Positions 32,937 to 42,244 of a stretch of 42,802 nucleotides of DNA are shown here, piece after piece. Under the pieces are notes generated by a model. It was given only the letters and a program-made list of their open reading frames with translations. It ran no database searches and had not been told where the DNA came from. A program made the translations under genes and the position numbers. The stretch is from Streptomyces sp. Ncost-T10-10d (GTDB taxonomy: Bacteria; Actinomycetota; Actinomycetes; Streptomycetales; Streptomycetaceae), in contig NZ_FMDF01000150.1 of NCBI RefSeq assembly GCF_900091955.1, forward strand, positions 1-42,802. The letters run 5' to 3'. The stretch's first letter is position 1. Every line of letters starts with the position of its first letter.

Positions 32937-33635
32937 TCAGCTCGCCTTCGCCCACGCGTAACGGTGTTCGGGCCGACCGGTGTCGCCGTACTTGAGGCTG
33001 AGGCTGATGCGGCCCGCGCCCTCCAGGTACTTGAGGTATCGCTGGGCGGTGGAGCGGCTCAGCCCGGCCCGGGCGGCGACCTCATGGGCGGACAGTGGCT
33101 CGTCGGCAGCCGACAGCACATGGCGGATGACGTCGGCCGTGGGTGCGGAGTGGCCCTTGGGCAGGGTTGCCGCGGGACCGGAATCCGCGGTGCGAAGGGC
33201 GCCGAAGATCTGGTCGACCTGTTCCTGTCCCGCCTCGCCGCGGCCGTTTCCCATGCCTTCGAGGGTGCGGCGCAGGGCCGCGTAACTCTCCAGTTTGGAC
33301 CGCAGACCGGCGAAGCTGAACGGCTTGACCAGGTACTGCAGGGCGCCGTACCGCATGGCGGTCTGGACGGTCGACACATCACGGGCCGCGGTCACCATGA
33401 TCACATCGGCCGGGTGGCCCAGCTGGCGCAGCCGTCGTACAAGTGTCAGCCCCGTCTCGTCCGGTAGATAGTGATCGAGAAGAACGAGGTCGACATGGTC
33501 TCGCTCCAGGAAGGCGAGCGCCTGCGCGGCGGTGTGTGCGCGCGAGATGACACGGAAGCCGGGGACCTTGGCGACATATGCGGCATTGATCTCGGCAACC
33601 CGGAAGTCGTCGTCCACCACCAGGACATCGATCAT
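32937..33635 (-). CDS. Response regulator of the CitB/DctR type
   Basis: 232 residues. The receiver domain (1-120) has acidic DDD near residues 8-10, phospho-acceptor Asp in LVLLDHYLPDETG (about 54), Thr/Ser in MVTAARD and Lys in YLVKPF. A linker is followed by a helix-turn-helix (LSAHEVAARAGLSRSTAQRYLKYLEGAGRI), the arrangement of CitB, DcuR and DpiA. It overlaps the kinase gene by ATGA and is downstream of it. A divergent ABC importer starts on the other side of the kinase, the likely target. CitB-like regulators usually answer to di- or tricarboxylates. Confidence 0.93.
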   Translation of the reverse strand: MIDVLVVDDDFRVAEINAAYVAKVPGFRVISRAHTAAQALAFLERDHVDLVLLDHYLPDETGLTLVRRLRQLGHPADVIMVTAARDVSTVQTAMRYGALQYLVKPFSFAGLRSKLESYAALRRTLEGMGNGRGEAGQEQVDQIFGALRTADSGPAATLPKGHSAPTADVIRHVLSAADEPLSAHEVAARAGLSRSTAQRYLKYLEGAGRISLSLKYGDTGRPEHRYAWAKAS

Positions 33636-35230
33636 CGCAACTCTCCTACTTCGGACAGCGGCCGGACACTGAGTGCCTCTGGCAGGACGACGGTGAAGAC
33701 CGCGCCGCCACCGGCCCGGGCCGTGACACGAGCCGCGCCACCGTAGCGCTCGGCCAGCCGGCGCACCAGCGCCAGCCCCAGACCGCGTCCGCGATGCGCG
33801 GGTGACTCCTTGGTGGACCAGCCCTCGGTGAAGATCTGCTCGCGCATGCCGGGAGGTACCCCGGGACCGTTGTCGCTGACCCGCAGGACCGCGGTGGTGC
33901 CCTCGGCGAGAAGCTCGACCTCGATGAACGAGGCGACGTCCAGCGCGTTGTCGATGAGGTTGCCGAGGACGGTCACCAGATCGCGCGGGTCCACCACCAC
34001 GTCCGGGAGCCGGGTGGCCGGTGAGATGTGCAAGGAGGCGCCCCGCTCCGCCGCGATGGCCGACTTGCCCACCAACAGCGCCGACAGCAGAGGATCGTTG
34101 ACGCGTTCCGCGACCTGCTCCGCCGAGGCCCGGTGGCCATTGGCCACCTCCGCGACGAACTCCACCGCGGCATCGTGCCTACCGAGTTCCAACAGCCCGA
34201 GCAGGGTGTGCAGCCGGTTGGCGTGCTCGTGGTCCTGGGCGCGCATCGCATCCAGCAGGCCGTGAGTGGAGTCCAGTTCACGGCCGAGCAGCTCCAGCTC
34301 GGTACGGTCGCGCAGGGTGACGACGGCTCCGCCGTCACCGGTGGGCATACGGTTGGCGATCAGCACGCGTCCATTGCAGACGGTGAGCAGGTTGTCCCCG
34401 TCGACCCGCCCCACCAGCACCTCCGTGGTACGGCCCGGCGGCAGCACCTCGCCCAGCGCCCGTCCGACGGCGTCCTGGTCCAGCTCCAGCAGACGCTGTG
34501 CCTCGTCGTTGAGCAACCGGATCCGGCCCTGGGCGTCGAGGGCGAGAACGGCCTCGCGAATGCTGTGCAGCATGGCCTCGCGCTCGTCCAGCAGCGCGGA
34601 GATGTCGGCGAAGGCGAGTCCATGGGTGCTGCGCTGCAGCCTCCGCGAGACGGCCAGGGCGGCCAGCACGCCTGCGGCGAGCGCGGCTCCGGAGTAGAGC
34701 AGCAGACCGGGAATGGCCCCGAGCAGCCGCTCATGGACGCTGTCGTAGGCGATACCCACCGAGACGGCACCCACGATGGTCCCGTCCCTGTCGCGCAGAG
34801 GAACCTTCGCGCGTGCCGAGCGGCCCAGGGTTCCGTTGTCGATCTGCATGATCTCGCGGCCGCCCAGAGCCGTGCTGGGATCGGTCGAGACGTGTCTGCT
34901 GATCTGCGCGGTGTCGGTGTGCGACCAGCGCACCCCGCGGGTGTCCATGACCACGATGTAGAGCGCTCCGGTGGCCCGCCGGATCCGTTCCGCCTCGGCC
35001 TGCACCGGCCCGGTGGGGCTGGGGTCGGTACTGGTCAGGTTGTGCACCAGACCGGGTTCGGCGGCGGCGGTCTGGGCGATGGACAGCGCCTGGTGCATCG
35101 CCTGGTCGTCGAGCTGATGGCTGAGGGGGGCGAGGAAGAGACCTGTCACGAGCATGATCACGCCGGTGGTGATGGCCACCTGGGTGAGGAGCACCTGGGC
35201 GAAGACACGACGGGGCCAGTGAATCCGCAT
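33632..35230 (-). CDS. Sensor histidine kinase of the CitA/DcuS type
   Basis: 532 residues: helix 1 (about 10-34), a periplasmic PDC/Cache-like sensor domain (about 35-170), with the DTRGVRWSHTDTAQISRHV and GTIVGAVSVGI stretches typical of citrate/C4-dicarboxylate sensors, helix 2 (about 180-200), and a cytoplasmic PAS domain. The H-box is DHEHANRLHTLLGLLELG, with N-box NLIDNALD, G1 DNGPGVP and G2 GRGLGLALV. The ATG at 35230 is chosen because the hydrophobic helix follows 10 residues later; upstream open frame has no ribosome site. The ligand is probably a carboxylate, inferred from the family. Confidence 0.92.
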   Translation of the reverse strand: MRIHWPRRVFAQVLLTQVAITTGVIMLVTGLFLAPLSHQLDDQAMHQALSIAQTAAAEPGLVHNLTSTDPSPTGPVQAEAERIRRATGALYIVVMDTRGVRWSHTDTAQISRHVSTDPSTALGGREIMQIDNGTLGRSARAKVPLRDRDGTIVGAVSVGIAYDSVHERLLGAIPGLLLYSGAALAAGVLAALAVSRRLQRSTHGLAFADISALLDEREAMLHSIREAVLALDAQGRIRLLNDEAQRLLELDQDAVGRALGEVLPPGRTTEVLVGRVDGDNLLTVCNGRVLIANRMPTGDGGAVVTLRDRTELELLGRELDSTHGLLDAMRAQDHEHANRLHTLLGLLELGRHDAAVEFVAEVANGHRASAEQVAERVNDPLLSALLVGKSAIAAERGASLHISPATRLPDVVVDPRDLVTVLGNLIDNALDVASFIEVELLAEGTTAVLRVSDNGPGVPPGMREQIFTEGWSTKESPAHRGRGLGLALVRRLAERYGGAARVTARAGGGAVFTVVLPEALSVRPLSEVGELR

Positions 35231-35380
35231 GTGCTTGCTCTCTGCCTTCCGCCGGCCAGGAACCTGATGCTCCGTTTCGTCCTTGTGTGAACGCAACGTA
35301 AACGTCGCCGACGCCGATGACCAGTCCTCGTGGCGCATTCGTTGCCGCAGTGAGAGCAGAACGAGCAGAACCGCGGGTTA

Positions 35381-35418
35381 TGGGCAGAAGCAGGAGTTGT
35401 GGGCGCAAGGGTGCCCAC
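35381..35418. promoter_or_regulatory. Possible response-regulator binding region
   Basis: Direct repeats TGGGCAGAAG (35381-35390) and TGGGCGCAAG (35400-35409) start 19 bp apart, and GTGGGC/GCCCAC (35399-35404, 35413-35418) form an inverted repeat. They lie in the divergent 218-bp region between kinase and importer operons. A guess by position only. Confidence 0.3.
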
Positions 35419-35448
35419 GTCCCCGGGCCGCCCTTAGCGTCCCGCTCC

Positions 35449-36264
35449 ATGAACAGCGAAACGAGCCCCGCCATCGAGCTGCGGGGGGCGAGCAAAGCGT
35501 TCCGGACTCCGTCGGGGACGCTCCACACCGCCGTACGGGATCTGGACCTCACGATCGGGCGCGGCGAGTTCGTCGCCGTGGTCGGCCCCACCGGATGCGG
35601 CAAGTCGACCACGCTGACCCTGGTCAGCGGTCTGGAAGAGCCCACCGAGGGGGAGGTGCTGGTCGGCGGCGAGCCGGTGCGCGGCATCGGCGACAAGGTC
35701 GGCTTCGTCTTCCAGCAGGACGCGGTCTTCCCGTGGCGGACCGTGCTTTCCAACGTGATGGCTGGGCCCCGCTTCCGTGGCGTGCCGAAGCCCGAGGCGA
35801 AGGAGCGGGCCAGGGAATGGCTCGCCCGGGTCGGTCTTTCCTCCTTCGAGGACCGTTATCCCCACCAGCTGTCCGGCGGTCAGCGCAAGAGGGTCGCCCT
35901 CGCGGCCACCTTCGTCAACGACCCCGAGATCCTGCTCATGGACGAACCCTTCTCCGCGCTCGATGTGCAGACCAGGGCCCTGATGTCGGACGAACTCCTG
36001 GAACTGTGGGCCGGCACCGGCTCCTCCGTCGTCTTCGTCACCCATGACCTGGAGGAATCCATCGCGCTGGCCGACAAGGTCGTGGTCATGACCGCGGGGC
36101 CGGCCACGGTCAAGGAGGTCTTCGAGATCGACCTTCCCCGCCCCCGCAAGGTCGAGCAGGTGCGTCTGGAGCCCCGGTTCGTCGAGATCTACCGGGAGAT
36201 CTGGTCCTCGCTCGGCGAAGAGGTCCGCATCACCCGCGAGAGGGGTGCTCTCGATGTCGCCTGA
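35449..36264 (+). CDS. ABC importer ATPase (SsuB/TauB/NrtD-like)
   Basis: 271 residues: Walker A GPTGCGKS (about 46-53), Q-loop FVFQQDAVFPWRTVL, signature LSGGQRKR, Walker B ILLMDEPFSALD and switch VTHD. VFPW in the Q-loop is typical of the nitrate/sulfonate/taurine (NMT1-like) group. No clear Shine-Dalgarno precedes the ATG at 35449, so the message may be leaderless or start elsewhere. First gene of a three-gene operon divergent from a two-component system; overlaps the permease gene by 11 bp. Confidence 0.9.
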   Translation: MNSETSPAIELRGASKAFRTPSGTLHTAVRDLDLTIGRGEFVAVVGPTGCGKSTTLTLVSGLEEPTEGEVLVGGEPVRGIGDKVGFVFQQDAVFPWRTVLSNVMAGPRFRGVPKPEAKERAREWLARVGLSSFEDRYPHQLSGGQRKRVALAATFVNDPEILLMDEPFSALDVQTRALMSDELLELWAGTGSSVVFVTHDLEESIALADKVVVMTAGPATVKEVFEIDLPRPRKVEQVRLEPRFVEIYREIWSSLGEEVRITRERGALDVA

Positions 36265-37117
36265 GACCATCACCATGAATGCCGCCGTCACCAAGACCGA
36301 GCGCTCCCAGGCCCGGGCGCGGGCCGCCCGGAACCGCAAGTACCTGGTGCTCGGCAGCCGGGTCGCGGTGCTCCTCGTGGTCATCGGACTGTGGGAGTGG
36401 CTGGCCCGGACCGCGGTCATCGACCCGTTCAACTTCTCCATGCCGTCGAAGATCTGGGACCAGATCCGCACCTGGGTCGTCGACGGCACCGCCCAGGGCT
36501 CCCTGTGGGAGCAGATCTGGTACACCCTCTACGAGGCGCTGCTCGGCTGGGTCATCGGTGTGATCGCCGGTGTGCTGCTCGGAATCGCGCTGGGTCGTGT
36601 CCGGTTCGCCGCCGATGTCCTCGGCCCGTACATCAAGGTGCTCAACGCCCTGCCGCGTATCGTGCTCGCGCCGATCTTCCTCATCTGGTTCGGCCTCGGG
36701 CCGGCCTCGAAGGTCGCCTCCGCGGTCGTCCTCGTGTTCTTCCCCGTCTTCTTCAACGCCTTCCAGGGAGCCAGGGAGGTCGACCGCAACCTCGTCGCCA
36801 ACTCCCGCATCCTGGGCGCCAGTAACCGGCAGGTCACCCTTCAGGTGGTCATCCCCTCGGCCACGTCGTGGATCTTCACCAGCCTGCATGTGAGCTTCGG
36901 CTTCGCGCTCATCGGCGCCATTGTCGGTGAGTACATCGGTGCCACCAAGGGGCTCGGACTGTTGGTCGCCGCCTCCCAGGGCACGTTCAACGCCGCCGGT
37001 GTCTACGCCGCAATGGTCATCCTCGCGATCGTCGCGCTGCTGGCCGAAGGCCTGCTGACCTTCCTCGAAAAGCGGCTCTTCCGCTGGAAACCGGCCGACG
37101 CCGACACCGCCCGCTGA
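36254..37117 (+). CDS. ABC importer permease (SsuC-like)
   Basis: 287 residues. A charged N-terminal tail of ~25 residues is followed by six membrane helices of the BPD_transp_1 fold. The cytoplasmic loop VDRNLVANSRILGASNRQVTLQVVIPSA is the EAA-type contact to the ATPase, and GEYIGATKGLGLLVAASQGTF is typical of SsuC/TauC. ATG at 36254 with GAGAGGGG 8 nt upstream. It works with the ATPase before it and the binding protein after it. Confidence 0.9.
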   Translation: MSPETITMNAAVTKTERSQARARAARNRKYLVLGSRVAVLLVVIGLWEWLARTAVIDPFNFSMPSKIWDQIRTWVVDGTAQGSLWEQIWYTLYEALLGWVIGVIAGVLLGIALGRVRFAADVLGPYIKVLNALPRIVLAPIFLIWFGLGPASKVASAVVLVFFPVFFNAFQGAREVDRNLVANSRILGASNRQVTLQVVIPSATSWIFTSLHVSFGFALIGAIVGEYIGATKGLGLLVAASQGTFNAAGVYAAMVILAIVALLAEGLLTFLEKRLFRWKPADADTAR

Positions 37118-37171
37118 CGCCCGCCGCACACCCGTACACCCGATTTCTTTCTTCACAAGGACGTGAATCAG

Positions 37172-38209
37172 ATGCGCACATCCACCCGGATCTCGGCCGT
37201 CGCTGTCGCAGGGGCGCTCGCCCTGACCACCCTGACCGCCTGTGGCGGCGACTCCACCTCGGCCTCCGGTGGCAAGGACGACAAGGTCAAGATCATGGTC
37301 GGGGGCCTGGACAAGGTCATCTACCTGCCTGCGATGCTGACCGAGCGGCTCGGCTACTTCAAGGAGGAGGGAGTGTCGGTCCAGCTCCTGACCGAGCCCG
37401 CGGGCGTCCAGGCCGAGACGGCACTGGTCTCCGGGGACGTCCAGGGCACGGTCGGCTTCTACGACCACACCCTCGACCTTCAGGTCAAGGGCAAGCAGGT
37501 CGAGTCGGTCGTCCAGTTCTCCCAGGCTCCCGGCGAGGTCGAGATCGTCTCCAACCAGGCGGCGGGCGACATGAAGTCGGCCAAGGACTTCAAGGGCAAG
37601 AAGCTCGGCGTGACCGGCATCGGTTCGTCGACCGACTTCCTGACGAAGTACCTCGCCGTGAGCAACGATGTGAAGACCAGCGAATTCACGCCCGTGGCGG
37701 TCGGAGCGGGACAGACGTTCATCTCCGCCCTTCAGCAGGGGTCCATCCAGGGAGGTATGACCACCGACCCGACCGTCGCCACCATCCTGGACAAGAAGCT
37801 CGGCAAGATCCTCATCGACATGCGGACCCCTGAGGGCTCCAAGCAGGCGCTCGGCGGGCTCTACCCGTCCTCCAGCCTCTACATGCAGACCGAGTGGGTC
37901 AACAGCCACAAGGAAACCGTCCAGAAGCTGGCCAACGCCTTCGTCAAGACGCTGAAGTGGATGTCCACGCACAGCGCCGACGAGATCGCCGCGAAGATGC
38001 CTGCCGACTACGCCCAGGGCGGCGGGAAGGCGCTCTACGCACAGGCCATCAAGAGCACCCTGCCCATGTTCACCACGGACGGCGTCATGCCCGCGGACGG
38101 CCCCGCCACCGTCGAGCGGGTCCTGAAGGCCTTCAACCCGAACCTGCAGAACGCGAAGGTGGACCTCGCCAAGACGTTCACCACGGAGTTCGTCAAGAAG
38201 GCGGGCTGA
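37172..38209 (+). CDS. ABC importer substrate-binding lipoprotein (NMT1-like)
   Basis: 345 residues. The lipoprotein signal has lipobox LTAC (Cys about residue 24). The mature part is a two-lobed NMT1/SsuA-like binding protein (KIMVGGLDKVIYLPAMLTERLGYFKEEGVSVQLL...ALVSGDVQGTVGFYDHTLDLQVKGK...DFKGKKLGVTGIGSSTDF). This family takes nitrate, sulfonates, pyrimidine precursors or aromatic carboxylates. The neighbouring CitA/CitB-like system favours a carboxylate. ATG at 37172 is 10 nt from AAGGA; a GTG three codons earlier is too close to it. Confidence 0.9.
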   Translation: MRTSTRISAVAVAGALALTTLTACGGDSTSASGGKDDKVKIMVGGLDKVIYLPAMLTERLGYFKEEGVSVQLLTEPAGVQAETALVSGDVQGTVGFYDHTLDLQVKGKQVESVVQFSQAPGEVEIVSNQAAGDMKSAKDFKGKKLGVTGIGSSTDFLTKYLAVSNDVKTSEFTPVAVGAGQTFISALQQGSIQGGMTTDPTVATILDKKLGKILIDMRTPEGSKQALGGLYPSSSLYMQTEWVNSHKETVQKLANAFVKTLKWMSTHSADEIAAKMPADYAQGGGKALYAQAIKSTLPMFTTDGVMPADGPATVERVLKAFNPNLQNAKVDLAKTFTTEFVKKAG

Positions 38210-38213
38210 CGGG

Positions 38214-38230
38214 GGGCGTCGACGACGCCC
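38214..38230 (+). terminator. Small hairpin after the ABC importer operon
   Basis: GGGCGTC-GAC-GACGCCC, a 7-bp stem five bases after the stop. Weak compared with the other terminators in the window. Confidence 0.45.
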
Positions 38231-38320
38231 GGGCACACCGGACCGCGGAGCCCCGGCCTGAACGATTCGTCAAGTCGTACGAGCTGTTCAGCCGGAGCTC
38301 CGCTTTCCGCGTTCATCCGC

Positions 38321-39622
38321 CTAGTGCTTCCAGTTCGGCGGCTGGGCGGGATCGAGTGTCCGCCACTGCGCGAGGACCTTGGGGTCCTGCGCATCGAGCC
38401 AGTCGGTCAGTTCGCGGAAGGACACACAGCGCACCTCCTTGCGCGGGCAGACCTCCCGCATGGTTTCCTCGGCGGCATCCATGTAGATCCCGCCGTTCCA
38501 GTCCTCGAAGTGATTACCGATGAACAGCGGTGCCCGGCTGCCGTTGAACACCCGATCGAATCCGGCGACATAGGAATCCCGTGCCTCCTTGCGCCACGTC
38601 CGGTACTGCGCGGGGTCGCCCTCGGTGCTGCCTTCCGACTGGTTGTAGAGGAAGTTGAAGTCCATGGACAGCACCTGGAAGTCCTTGCCGGGGAACGGCA
38701 GCATCTGCAGCGGGAGGTCCCAGATGCCGTTCTTCTTGGAGGGCCAGATCTGGAAGTCTCCCGGGGAACTCGCGTCGTATCGCCAGCCGAAGGGCTTGGT
38801 CGCCGACAGAAGGGTCTTCTGGCCTTCGAGGCAGGGGGCCCGCCCGCCGACGACCTCGCGCGTGGGGTCGAAAGGCAGCGGGTCGAGGTCCTTGAAGCCT
38901 GTGTTCGTCTTCCAGTTCTGTACGAAGGAGTAGAACTGGTTGATCTCGCTGATCCATTCGTCCGTACTCCAGTCCCCGCCACCCTTCTTCTCGCAGAAGT
39001 GGCCGTTGAAGTGGGACCCGATCTCGTTGCCCTCCCGCCAGGCGTCGCCGAGTTGTTCCAGCGTCATGCGGATGTGCTCGCGCGTCGGATAGGAGATCGC
39101 GGCCGCTCCGGGCTTGTGCTGGGGCGGCTCGTAGAGGTTTCTCTTCTCCTTCGGGAGCAGGTAGATACCGGTGAGGAAGAACGTCATGTGTGCATTGCTC
39201 TCCTTCGCCGCACGGCGGAAGCGCGAGAACATGCGATCGTCGCTTTCGAGCGCACCGTCCCACGAGAACACCACGAACTGGGGAGGCTTCTCACCCGGCT
39301 TGAGTCGCTCGGGCTTCAACTGGCCGGGCTGAGGCCCGGTGTAGGACGTGGAACCGTCTCCCAGAATCCTGACCTTCCCGTCCCACTTCTCCTCTTCCGT
39401 CTTCTTTCCGTCACCCGCGCGATGTTCCCGGGCGGTGGGCGTCGGCGCGGCCACGGTGCTCGTGCCCTGCTGAGGGGTCCGGCTGTCCGATCCGTCGGAC
39501 GCCAGCGGGATGAGCGCGGCGGAACCCGACGCGACCACACATGCCGCGAGCCCCAGGACGATACGGGGCGTCAAGCGGGCCCGTATTCGGCGAACGGCAG
39601 ATTTTTCTCCGGTAACTGTCAC
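38321..39622 (-). CDS. Exported polysaccharide-deacetylase-like (CE4) protein
   Basis: 433 residues. An N-terminal membrane helix or signal (RIVLGLAACVVASGSAALIPLA) is followed by a disordered linker and then a NodB-like domain from about residue 115. The metal-site motif reads VFSWDGALES, where the usual TFDDG has two Asp; the first (the catalytic base) is Trp here. The His motif is kept as GSHFNGH (H-x3-H). So metal binding is plausible but classical CE4 deacetylation is doubtful. It starts at a GTG overlapping the stop of the penicillin-binding protein gene by four bases, so the two are co-translated and probably act together on the cell wall. Confidence 0.85.
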   Translation of the reverse strand: MTVTGEKSAVRRIRARLTPRIVLGLAACVVASGSAALIPLASDGSDSRTPQQGTSTVAAPTPTAREHRAGDGKKTEEEKWDGKVRILGDGSTSYTGPQPGQLKPERLKPGEKPPQFVVFSWDGALESDDRMFSRFRRAAKESNAHMTFFLTGIYLLPKEKRNLYEPPQHKPGAAAISYPTREHIRMTLEQLGDAWREGNEIGSHFNGHFCEKKGGGDWSTDEWISEINQFYSFVQNWKTNTGFKDLDPLPFDPTREVVGGRAPCLEGQKTLLSATKPFGWRYDASSPGDFQIWPSKKNGIWDLPLQMLPFPGKDFQVLSMDFNFLYNQSEGSTEGDPAQYRTWRKEARDSYVAGFDRVFNGSRAPLFIGNHFEDWNGGIYMDAAEETMREVCPRKEVRCVSFRELTDWLDAQDPKVLAQWRTLDPAQPPNWKH

Positions 39623-41652
39623 TTCGTCATGGCTTCCGTGTATGTGTTCCAGATCTGGGACGAGAGCTTCTCGCCAGCGGCCGAATCGCCGCCGAGCCCC
39701 TTCAGCGGCAGCGGCGCCAGACTCTTCGTCAGGTCCATGCGATACACCACGACGGCCGTGGACGCTGCCTGGTTGTAGCCGACGTACCAGCGCGCGGTGT
39801 CGTCCTCGGTGGTTCCGGCCTTGGCGGCGACCGGCGAGGCAAGGGCGACGCCGCTCGCCCCACCGGGCCGGGCGAGCGATGCGGTGACCTCGTCGGCGAC
39901 GGCGGGCCGTACGGCACGCTTCGCCTGCGGCAGATTCAGCCGGATCGGCTCGCCGTTGCGCGTGACCTTTCGTACCGAGTACGGATCTGTGTGCATGCCG
40001 TGAGCCGCGAACATGCCGTACGCGTCGGCCATGCGGATGGCGCTCGGTGTGGAGTTGCCCATCGAGAACGCGGGAACGGGTGGACCGAAGCTGGATGGGA
40101 GCAGCCCGGATGCCTCGGCCGTACTGCGTACCTGTTTCAGTCCCGCGTCCATACCGAGTTGGAGGAACGGGGAGTTCACGGCCTTCGCCATGGCGTCGTG
40201 CAGACTGATGCGGCCGTAGGAGTGGTCGCCGTCGTTCTGGCCCTTGACCATCTTGCCGCTGCGGTCCCAGTAGGGACCTTCGGGCGTCATGACCGGAATG
40301 TCGTCGTCACCGTCGTACACGGTCGAGGGCGTCACGCTGGTCCGGGGGCCATTGCGCTCGCGTGCGATGCCGTGCTCCAGGCCGGCAGCGTAGACGAACG
40401 GGGTGAACGCCGAACCGGCCGGGACGGTGCCCGCGTTGGATTCGTTGAAGGCCTGCCGCTCGAAGTCCGGTCCGCCGTACACGGCGAGGATCCGGCCGTC
40501 CGGAGCGACGGACGAGGCCCCGAACCGGACATGGCGGTCGGCCTTGCGCTGCTTGGGATCGAGCGTGTCGCGCGCTTCCTTCACGGCCCGGGTGAGGGCG
40601 GTCATCCGCGGCTTCTCGAACGTCGTGTAGATCTGGTAGCCGCCGAGGTCGAAGCGTGCGTCGGAGATGTGTGCGGCACGCTTGGCGTACGCCTCGGCGA
40701 GCTGGACGAGGTAACCGTCCTGCCCCGCGGTGCCGTTCGGCTTGTGAGGGGGCTTGGGCTCGGGAAAGGTGGTGTACCGGGCACGCTCGGCCGGGCTCAG
40801 CTTGCCGATCTCCACCATGCGGTCCAGCGTCCACTTCCACCGTTTGACGGCGCGGTCGTGGTTGCGGGGGTTGATGGCGGGATCGTAGAGCGAGGCCCCC
40901 TTGAGAAGCGAGGCGAGGAACGCGCCCTCGCTGGCGTTGAGTTGGGTGACCTCCTTGCCGTAGTAGGCCTGGGCCGCGCGCTGGAGGCCGTAGGTGCCAC
41001 GGCCGAACCAGCTGGTGTTCAGATACTCCTCGAGGATCTCGTCCTTGCTCACATGGCGGTCGAGTTTGACCGCGAGCAGCATCTCGGTGAACTTGCGGGA
41101 GAAGGACTGGTCCTGCGAGAGGTAGACGTTCTTCACGTACTGCTGGGTGATGGTCGATCCGCCCTGGGTGTCTCCCTCGCCGACCGTGCGCCACAGCGCG
41201 CGGGTGATTCCCTGCGTCGATATGCCGTGGTCCGAGTAGAAGTCGGCGTTCTCGGCCGCCAGTACGGCCCACCGGACATCATCGGGAATCTTCGACAGGG
41301 GCATCTCCTGGCGGCTCACCCAGCCCGTGCGGGCCATGGGGGTCCCGTCGGCCCAGTAGTAGACGGTGTCCTGCTGGGTGGCGAACGCGTTGAGGTCCTT
41401 GGGAATGTCCGTGCGCGCGTAGGCGATGCCCACCACGGTCGTGAGCGTTGCGATGAACATCAGGAACGACCCCACGACCAGCCGCCACGAGGGCACCCAT
41501 CTTCGCCAGCCGCGCCGGCCCGTGCGCGGATAGTCCGGTTTGCGCGGCAGGCGCAGGCGCGGTCGCTTCGCCTGATTCCGGCGTCCCGTCCCGGGGCGCA
41601 GTGCAGACCGAGCGGCGTGCGCCGTTCTGCTGAATAAGTTGTGCTGTGTCAT
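39619..41652 (-). CDS. Class A penicillin-binding protein with altered transpeptidase motifs
   Basis: 677 residues. A basic cytoplasmic tail and membrane helix (about 52-78) are followed by a GT51 glycosyltransferase domain (AAENADFYSDHGIS with catalytic Glu 134, GGSTITQQYVKN, RKFTEMLLAVKLDR, EEYLNTSWFGRG). The transpeptidase-like domain is from about 330. Its three catalytic motifs are changed: SxxK reads SAFT (414-417), SxN reads AVN (491-493) and KTG reads KAG (611-613). Glycan polymerisation should work; cross-linking by the normal acyl-enzyme route should not, as the Lys general base is missing. The ATG at 41652 follows GGATGGA; upstream frame to 41739 lacks a ribosome site. Coupled to a CE4-like protein. 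Confidence 0.9.
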   Translation of the reverse strand: MTQHNLFSRTAHAARSALRPGTGRRNQAKRPRLRLPRKPDYPRTGRRGWRRWVPSWRLVVGSFLMFIATLTTVVGIAYARTDIPKDLNAFATQQDTVYYWADGTPMARTGWVSRQEMPLSKIPDDVRWAVLAAENADFYSDHGISTQGITRALWRTVGEGDTQGGSTITQQYVKNVYLSQDQSFSRKFTEMLLAVKLDRHVSKDEILEEYLNTSWFGRGTYGLQRAAQAYYGKEVTQLNASEGAFLASLLKGASLYDPAINPRNHDRAVKRWKWTLDRMVEIGKLSPAERARYTTFPEPKPPHKPNGTAGQDGYLVQLAEAYAKRAAHISDARFDLGGYQIYTTFEKPRMTALTRAVKEARDTLDPKQRKADRHVRFGASSVAPDGRILAVYGGPDFERQAFNESNAGTVPAGSAFTPFVYAAGLEHGIARERNGPRTSVTPSTVYDGDDDIPVMTPEGPYWDRSGKMVKGQNDGDHSYGRISLHDAMAKAVNSPFLQLGMDAGLKQVRSTAEASGLLPSSFGPPVPAFSMGNSTPSAIRMADAYGMFAAHGMHTDPYSVRKVTRNGEPIRLNLPQAKRAVRPAVADEVTASLARPGGASGVALASPVAAKAGTTEDDTARWYVGYNQAASTAVVVYRMDLTKSLAPLPLKGLGGDSAAGEKLSSQIWNTYTEAMTK

Positions 41653-42244
41653 TCCATCCAGCCATGACAGGCCGGGCCGGCCGCAGACTACGACCGTGCC
41701 CGTACACGTGTAGTGGTCATTGCTCGTCCGCCGCCACACTCCATTTCGGCCGGCCCTCCCGGGGCCCTGCGGACGTCTGCCCGCGTCAGGCGGGCGGCGG
41801 AGTCATTCGTCTCGGCCGGTGTATGGCATGTGCATCCCCAGGTTCAGTTCAGGCCGTGCGGCTGCTGATCGGACCGAAACGCCCAGACGGCGGCCACACG
41901 CTTCCCCCTCGCCGACTCCACCACAGCAAAGGCCAAAGCGTGACCGAGAGTTGCGGCGCGAAGTCACGTAAAGATAACAGGCCGCCGGAGCGGATCACGC
42001 CGACCGGCGCCGACCAGCTTCGGTGGGATGCGTAGTCGGGCTCGTATCGAATGCCCGGCTCCGCGTCATGTCGCTGCTCGGTTCATTGCGATCCGCTGGG
42101 CGCGGGGCTTGCTGCACGGGTTCCACTGAGTGGTCGCCGGTGTGTTCGCTTTCGGGTGACTTCGCGGCCGGTTGCCGCTGGAGCTCCGCCCGCAGTGCCC
42201 CACCATCGCAACCAGCCGGATCCGGCCGGCGTTGGGAGATCGTT
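41653..42244. other. Divergent intergenic region, 592 bp
   Basis: It separates the penicillin-binding protein (minus) from hypX (plus). No gene can be supported on either strand. TTGCGG (41951-41956) and GATAAC (41973-41978), 16 bp apart, could be a promoter directed to hypX, with low certainty. Confidence 0.4.
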
